From JANMDU01 sp031388245 (GTDB lineage Bacteria > Pseudomonadota > Gammaproteobacteria > Burkholderiales > Burkholderiaceae_C): 9,913 nucleotides of DNA. Below the pieces are notes generated by a model. The model was not told the origin of the DNA and did no database searches. It was given only the letters and a program-made list of their open reading frames with translations. Location: positions 1-9,913 of the forward strand of contig JANNED010000189.1 in assembly GCA_031388245.1 (NCBI GenBank), in the 5' to 3' direction. How positions within the stretch are numbered: the first letter of the stretch is position 1; each line of letters begins with the position of its first letter. The translations under genes were made by a program, and so were the position numbers. Of the stretch, positions 6,105 to 9,913 are shown piece by piece.

Positions 6105-7304
6105 ATGAGTACACGTCGTTTGGTTTTGACCCGTTCGGCAGCCGCCCTTGGCGCTGCATCCAGTGGCCTGTTGATGCCCGAGATGGCTCGCGCCCAAAGC
6201 GCGTCATCAGGCAACAAAATCCGCGTTGGCTTGATGCTGCCTTACACCGGCACCTTTGCTCAGCTCGGCGTGGCAATTGAAAACGGCTTTCGTATGGCGA
6301 TCAACGAGCAGGGCGGCAAGTTGGGTGGCCGAGAGATTGAGTATTTCAAGGTGGATGATGAAGCCAACCCCGCCAAAGGCATTGAAAATGCGCAGCGTCT
6401 CGTGCAGCGCGACAAAGTCGATGTGTTGATCGGCACGGTTCATTCGGGTGTGCAAATGGGCATTCATCGTGTGGCGCGTGAATCGGGCGTGCTCAACATC
6501 ATCCCCAACGCGGGTGTGCATGTGGCCACGCGCGCACAGTGTGCGCCCAATGTTTTCCGCACCAGCTTCACCAATTCGCAGCCTACGCTGGGCCTAGGCA
6601 AAGTGATGGTCGAAAAAGGCCACAAAAAAGCCGTCTGGATCACTTGGAGCTATGCAGCTGGCGATGAAGCCTTTGAGGGCTTTGAAGAGAGCTACACCAA
6701 GGCCGGCGGCCAGATCATCAAGAAGCTCGGCCTGCCCTTCCCCAATGTGGAATTTCAAGCCTTGCTCACCGAGATCGCCTCGATCAAGCCCGATGCTGTG
6801 GCTTGTTTCTTTGCAGGCGGCGGTGCAGCCAAATTCATCCGTGATTACGCAGCAGCTGGTTTGAATAAAACGATTCCTTTGTATGGCTCGGGCTTCCTGA
6901 CTGAAGGCGTGCTTGATGCTGCCGGCGATGCAGCCAACGGCATCCTCACCACGCTGCATTACAGCGATTCGCTTGACACGGCCAGCAACCGCCGCTTCCG
7001 CTTGGAATACGCCAAAGCCTTCCGCATGCAGCCGGATGTGTATGCTGTGCAAGGCTATGATTCTGGCTTGCTGCTCGTGCAGGGCGCGAATGCTGTGAAG
7101 GGCGATTTGAACAACAAGCCAGCCTTGTATGCCGCCATGCAAAACGCCAAAATCGACAGCCCACGCGGAAAATGGAGCATGAGCAAGGCCAACAACCCGA
7201 TTCAAGACATCTACCTGCGCCGCGTTGAAAACAAAGAAAATAAGGTGGTGGGCATAGCGGCGAAAGCGGTGGCTGATTCAGGCGCTGGCTGCAAGATGGG
7301 TTGA
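6105..7304 (+). CDS. ABC importer periplasmic substrate-binding protein (HAAT family, LivJ/LivK-like)
   Basis: This periplasmic receptor of 399 residues captures the substrate and hands it to the LivH/LivM-type permease. The N-terminus is a signal peptide: TRRLVLTRS (3-11) resembles the twin-arginine motif, then a hydrophobic Ala/Gly/Leu stretch, with probable cleavage after ARA (residue 30). The mature part is a type I periplasmic binding fold (Peripla_BP_6): IRVGLMLPYTGTFAQLG at its start, the DVLIGTVHSGVQ segment in the first lobe, PNVEFQALLTEIASIKPDAV in the second lobe, and VYAVQGYDSGLLL near the hinge return. The C-terminus ends in AGCKMG. Sequence style is closer to Burkholderiales receptors for amino acids or aromatic carboxylates (CouP/benzoate-type) than to E. 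coli LivJ, so the ligand is left open. ATG 6105 has a strong AGGAG. It is the first gene of the operon; 150 bp with a palindrome separate it from livH. Confidence 0.92.
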   Translation: MSTRRLVLTRSAAALGAASSGLLMPEMARAQSASSGNKIRVGLMLPYTGTFAQLGVAIENGFRMAINEQGGKLGGREIEYFKVDDEANPAKGIENAQRLVQRDKVDVLIGTVHSGVQMGIHRVARESGVLNIIPNAGVHVATRAQCAPNVFRTSFTNSQPTLGLGKVMVEKGHKKAVWITWSYAAGDEAFEGFEESYTKAGGQIIKKLGLPFPNVEFQALLTEIASIKPDAVACFFAGGGAAKFIRDYAAAGLNKTIPLYGSGFLTEGVLDAAGDAANGILTTLHYSDSLDTASNRRFRLEYAKAFRMQPDVYAVQGYDSGLLLVQGANAVKGDLNNKPALYAAMQNAKIDSPRGKWSMSKANNPIQDIYLRRVENKENKVVGIAAKAVADSGAGCKMG

Positions 7305-7357
7305 TGTTTTCTCGCTTTAAAAATCAACTTTAGAGTTCAACCAAAGGGAACACACAA

Positions 7358-7436
7358 AACGCGGCAAGACGCATAAAGCACAGAAATCGGTATTTATTTT
7401 CTGTGCTTACTGTGCGCTTTTTGCGGATTCTGCGTT
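7358..7436. repeat. Periodic palindrome between binding-protein gene and livH
   Basis: The core is a perfect 11-bp stem AAGCACAGAAA/TTTCTGTGCTT (7376-7386 and 7398-7408) with an 11-nt AT-rich loop. Imperfect outer arms extend to AACGC (7358-7362) and GCGTT (7432-7436). The right arm reads in 10-bp steps (CTGTGCTTAC, TGTGCGCTTT, TTGCGGATTC, TGCGTTGCTG from 7401), while the left arm shows only three such units. Register and opening TTTTCTGTG are the same as in the repeat at 1271-1354, with mostly transition differences. There is no T tract on the plus strand, so complete termination is unlikely. As RNA it could protect the upstream binding-protein message from 3' decay. Confidence 0.8.
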
Positions 7437-7454
7437 GCTGTATCAAATCTTCCC

Positions 7455-8318
7455 GTGGATCTCGCCAGTTTTCTCATCCAGTTGCTCAACAGCGTGCAAT
7501 ACGGCCTGCTGCTTTTCATGCTGGCTGCTGGCCTCACGCTGATCTTCGGCATCATGGGCGTGGTCAATCTTGCGCATGGCAGCTTTTATATGCTGGGCGC
7601 GTATCTGGCGTGGTCGCTTTCTTTGCAGCTCGGCAGCCTCACGCTGGCGATTTTGCTGGGCACAGTTTTATCGGTCGTCTTTGGCCTCCTGCTAGAAAAA
7701 GTACTGATCCAGCATTTCTATCACCGCGATCATTTGGATCAAGTGCTGCTCACCTTTGGTTTGATTTATATCTTTGAAGAAGCCCGCTCCATGATCTGGG
7801 GCGACGATGTGCATGGCGTGACCATTCCTGCGCTGCTCTCTGGCTCAATACAGCTCACGGATAACTTGTCGTATCCCGTTTATCGTTTGTTCATCAGTGG
7901 CGTGTGTGTTGTTCTTGCGCTGGGTTTGTATGCCCTGATTTCCAAAACCCGCCTCGGTATGAAAATCCGCGCGGGGGCGTTTAACCGTGAAATGACAGAA
8001 GCGCTTGGCGTGAACATCAAGCTGATTCACTCGCTGGTGTTTGCCCTGGGCGTGGGCTTGGCCACGATTGCCGGCATGATCGCCTCGCCGATATCGAGCG
8101 TGTATCCCAACATGGGCAGCTCGGTGCTGATCATGTGCTTCGTGGTCGTCGTCATCGGCGGTATCGGCTCGGTGCGCGGTGCATTGATCGCGGCGCTGCT
8201 CGTGGGCTTGGTCGATACCTTTGGCAAAGTGCTGCTGCCTCAACTCTCAGGCATGCTGGTTTACATGCTGATGGCGCTGGTGTTGCTCTACAAACCAGAA
8301 GGCTTGTTCAAAGCCTAA
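7455..8318 (+). CDS. livH: Branched-chain/aromatic acid ABC importer permease LivH
   Basis: This is one of the two inner-membrane permease subunits of the importer, 287 residues, the normal family length. Typical LivH features are FGIMGVVNLAHGSFYMLGAY (31-50) near the N-terminus, the cytoplasmic loop around TRLGMKIRAGAFNREMTEAL (165-184) that contacts the ATPases, and the Gly-rich GGIGSVRGAL segment (235-244). Hydrophobic segments make roughly eight membrane helices. The start is GTG 7455, because the family N-terminus (DLASFLIQLLNSVQYG) begins exactly there; no good Shine-Dalgarno precedes it, which suggests lower translation than the binding protein or dependence on the upstream leader. livM follows after 8 bp. 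Confidence 0.95.
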   Translation: MDLASFLIQLLNSVQYGLLLFMLAAGLTLIFGIMGVVNLAHGSFYMLGAYLAWSLSLQLGSLTLAILLGTVLSVVFGLLLEKVLIQHFYHRDHLDQVLLTFGLIYIFEEARSMIWGDDVHGVTIPALLSGSIQLTDNLSYPVYRLFISGVCVVLALGLYALISKTRLGMKIRAGAFNREMTEALGVNIKLIHSLVFALGVGLATIAGMIASPISSVYPNMGSSVLIMCFVVVVIGGIGSVRGALIAALLVGLVDTFGKVLLPQLSGMLVYMLMALVLLYKPEGLFKA

Positions 8319-8326
8319 ATATTGTC

Positions 8327-9352
8327 ATGTCTGCGCCACAAGCCAATTTGGAAGTGCTGCCACGCAGCGTGAGCGCATTGCTCGCCATCGCCGTGATTGC
8401 TTTGGCAGGCGTGCCCATCTTCGGCGCGGATTACACCATCGGCCTGATCACCAGCATGATGATCATGGCGATTTTTGCGATGAGCCTTGATCTGCTGCAA
8501 GGCGTGACAGGCCTGGTCTCGCTCGGGCATGCCGCTTTTTTTGGCTTTGCTGGCTATGCACTGGCATTTATCACGCCATCGTCTGATGCGATCAGCCTGT
8601 GGTGGAGCTTGCCGCTGGCGCTCGCCGCCTCCGCATCGGTGGCCTGCATCATCGGTTTTTTTGTGGTGCGCACGCACGGCATTTATTTCATCATGGTCAC
8701 GATGGCTTTCGCTCAGATGATGTACTTCATCTTTTTTGACAACAAAGTCTTGTTTGGCAAAACGCTCGGCGGCTCAGATGGCGCGTATTTGAATTTCAAG
8801 CCCGATGCCAGTATTTTCGATTTAGAAAACAAGCGCGTGTTTTTCTATTTCACCCTCGCTTGCATGATCGGTGTGTATGCCTTTCTGCGCCGCTTGCTTT
8901 TTTCGCCATTTGGCCGCGCACTCGCAGGCATCCGCGCCAATGAGCATCGCATGCGAGCTTTGGGCTTTGCCACCTTTGCGCACAAGCTCGCTGCATTCAC
9001 GCTGGCTGGCACCTTGGCTGGCTTGGCCGGCTATTTGTGGGCTGCGCAGACGGGCTATATCAATCCCGAGCTCATGGGCTTTCACATGAGTGCGCATGCC
9101 ATCATGATGGTGATCTTGGGCGGTATGGGCAATTTCGCGGGTGCGGCGATTGGGGCATTCTCGTTTGAATATTTGCTGCATGTGTTCAAAGATTTGCCAG
9201 CTGTCGGTAACTTTCAAACGGGCAAGCATTGGCAAATGTGGATGGGGCTGTTCATTGTGGCCTTGGTGATACTTGCGCCGCGCGGCATCTTGGGGATGGT
9301 TTCCAAATGGTTGGCCGAAAAAGATGCCTTGCACAAGGATGCTGAGAAATGA
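8327..9352 (+). CDS. livM: Branched-chain/aromatic acid ABC importer permease LivM
   Basis: This is the second permease subunit, 341 residues, partner of LivH in the membrane channel. It carries the LivM hallmark GVTGLVSLGHAAFFGFAG (59-76), several long hydrophobic helices, and the ATPase-contacting loop GRALAGIRANEHRMRALGF (196-214). The Gly-rich VILGGMGNFAGAAIGA segment (262-277) mirrors the one in LivH. ATG 8327 is chosen; the frame is open further upstream, but that part lies inside livH. No Shine-Dalgarno is seen directly before it, so translational coupling to livH (8-bp gap) is likely. The final codons overlap the livG start. The C-terminus ends in a charged stretch EKDALHKDAEK. Confidence 0.95.
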   Translation: MSAPQANLEVLPRSVSALLAIAVIALAGVPIFGADYTIGLITSMMIMAIFAMSLDLLQGVTGLVSLGHAAFFGFAGYALAFITPSSDAISLWWSLPLALAASASVACIIGFFVVRTHGIYFIMVTMAFAQMMYFIFFDNKVLFGKTLGGSDGAYLNFKPDASIFDLENKRVFFYFTLACMIGVYAFLRRLLFSPFGRALAGIRANEHRMRALGFATFAHKLAAFTLAGTLAGLAGYLWAAQTGYINPELMGFHMSAHAIMMVILGGMGNFAGAAIGAFSFEYLLHVFKDLPAVGNFQTGKHWQMWMGLFIVALVILAPRGILGMVSKWLAEKDALHKDAEK

Positions 9353-9913
9353 CTGCCACCATGCCGGCGGTTCTTTCTGCAACAAACCTCACCAAGCGCT
9401 TCGGCGGTTTGGCTGCTGTCAATGAAGTGAGCCTCGATTTATGGCAAGGACGCCTGCATGCCGTGATCGGGCCCAATGGCGCGGGCAAATCCACGCTCAC
9501 GAATTTGCTCTCAGGCGATTTGCCACCCACCTCAGGCAGCGTGCATCTCTCAGGCATTGACATCACCGGCTGGAGCGCAGAAAAGATCTCGCGCCAGCGC
9601 CTCGGCCGCAGCTACCAGAAGACGAATATCTTCCGCAACTTCACTGTGTGGGACAACATCCGCTTGGCTGCGCAGTCGCGCAATCAGCCTTTCGCTTTCA
9701 ATCCATTGGGCTGGCTCACAAAAGCATCTGCGCAAGCGGCTGTGAATGCTCGCGCTGAGCGTGCGATGGAGCTGGCCTTGCTTACAAACAGGCGCAACAC
9801 CATCGCAGGCGCAGCCAGCCACGGCGAGCAGCGTCAGCTAGAAATCGCCATGACGCTCGCCACCGAGCCGCAAGTGCTCCTGCTCGATGAGCCGCTCGCC
9901 GGCATGGGTGTGG
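9349..9913 (+). CDS. livG: ABC importer ATP-binding protein LivG (cut by window edge)
   Basis: This is the first 188 codons of one of the two ATPase subunits that power the importer. It starts at ATG 9349, overlapping the livM stop by four bases (ATGA), with AAGGA at 9335-9339. Visible are Walker A GPNGAGKST (41-49), the Q-loop Gln90 in SYQKTNIF, the signature region ASHGEQRQLE (156-165) and Walker B VLLLDEP (176-182), followed by LAGMG. The family consensus at the signature start is usually LS; here it is AS (Ala156). The FNPLGWL region (117-123) is the usual LivG insertion between Q-loop and signature. The frame is open to the edge, which is why it has no stop. livF is expected just downstream. 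Confidence 0.95.
   Translation, partial: MTATMPAVLSATNLTKRFGGLAAVNEVSLDLWQGRLHAVIGPNGAGKSTLTNLLSGDLPPTSGSVHLSGIDITGWSAEKISRQRLGRSYQKTNIFRNFTVWDNIRLAAQSRNQPFAFNPLGWLTKASAQAAVNARAERAMELALLTNRRNTIAGAASHGEQRQLEIAMTLATEPQVLLLDEPLAGMGV

Noticed and set aside
8135..8326. 64-codon N-terminal extension of livM
   Set aside because: It lies inside livH in another frame, is Arg-rich and not membrane-like. ATG 8327 gives the normal LivM N-terminus.
1..9913. Mobile elements, CRISPR arrays, tRNA/rRNA genes, toxin-antitoxin or defence modules
   Set aside because: No transposase, integrase, regularly spaced direct repeats, cloverleaf sequences or defence domains were seen. The window is housekeeping genes plus a transport operon.

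Overview
The window looks like a piece of a betaproteobacterial chromosome, most likely order Burkholderiales (Comamonadaceae or a close relative). The protein set fits: UbiA for ubiquinone, a murU-pepP pair, an MFS gene next to ssb, a fragment of a small lipoprotein-like family that I know from Burkholderiales, and a LivJHMGF-type importer with the sequence style of that order. This assignment rests on recognition of the proteins, not on a search.

Layout. Positions 1-366 (minus strand) hold the first 122 codons of transketolase. Divergent from it, 463-2801 (plus) carries murU (cell-wall recycling nucleotidyltransferase) and pepP (Xaa-Pro aminopeptidase), separated by an 84-bp palindromic repeat built of roughly 10-bp units. 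A minus-strand block from 5853 down to 2792 follows: an MFS drug-efflux-type transporter, ssb, ubiA, then a 5'-truncated remnant of a small (lipo)protein gene, closed by a strong rho-independent terminator that lies against the end of the convergent pepP. From about 5925 to the right edge (plus) runs a high-affinity importer operon of the branched-chain/aromatic acid (HAAT) family: a periplasmic binding protein with a twin-arginine-like signal, livH, livM, and livG cut by the edge. A second palindromic repeat of the same 10-bp architecture sits between the binding protein and livH.

How the genes relate. The left and middle parts are housekeeping genes in small operons: pentose phosphate metabolism, peptidoglycan recycling, proline-peptide turnover, quinone synthesis, DNA replication/repair and efflux. 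The right part is one transport operon, with start sites, short gaps and a 4-bp ATGA overlap that fit co-transcription. Its substrate cannot be read from the sequence; branched-chain amino acids or an aromatic carboxylate are the plausible choices.

I found no phage, IS element, CRISPR, tRNA or rRNA and no convincing new defence or metabolic system. The points most worth a second look are the two related periodic palindromes, the lipoprotein remnant fused to the tail of ubiA, and the clustered dyads in the leader of the importer operon.
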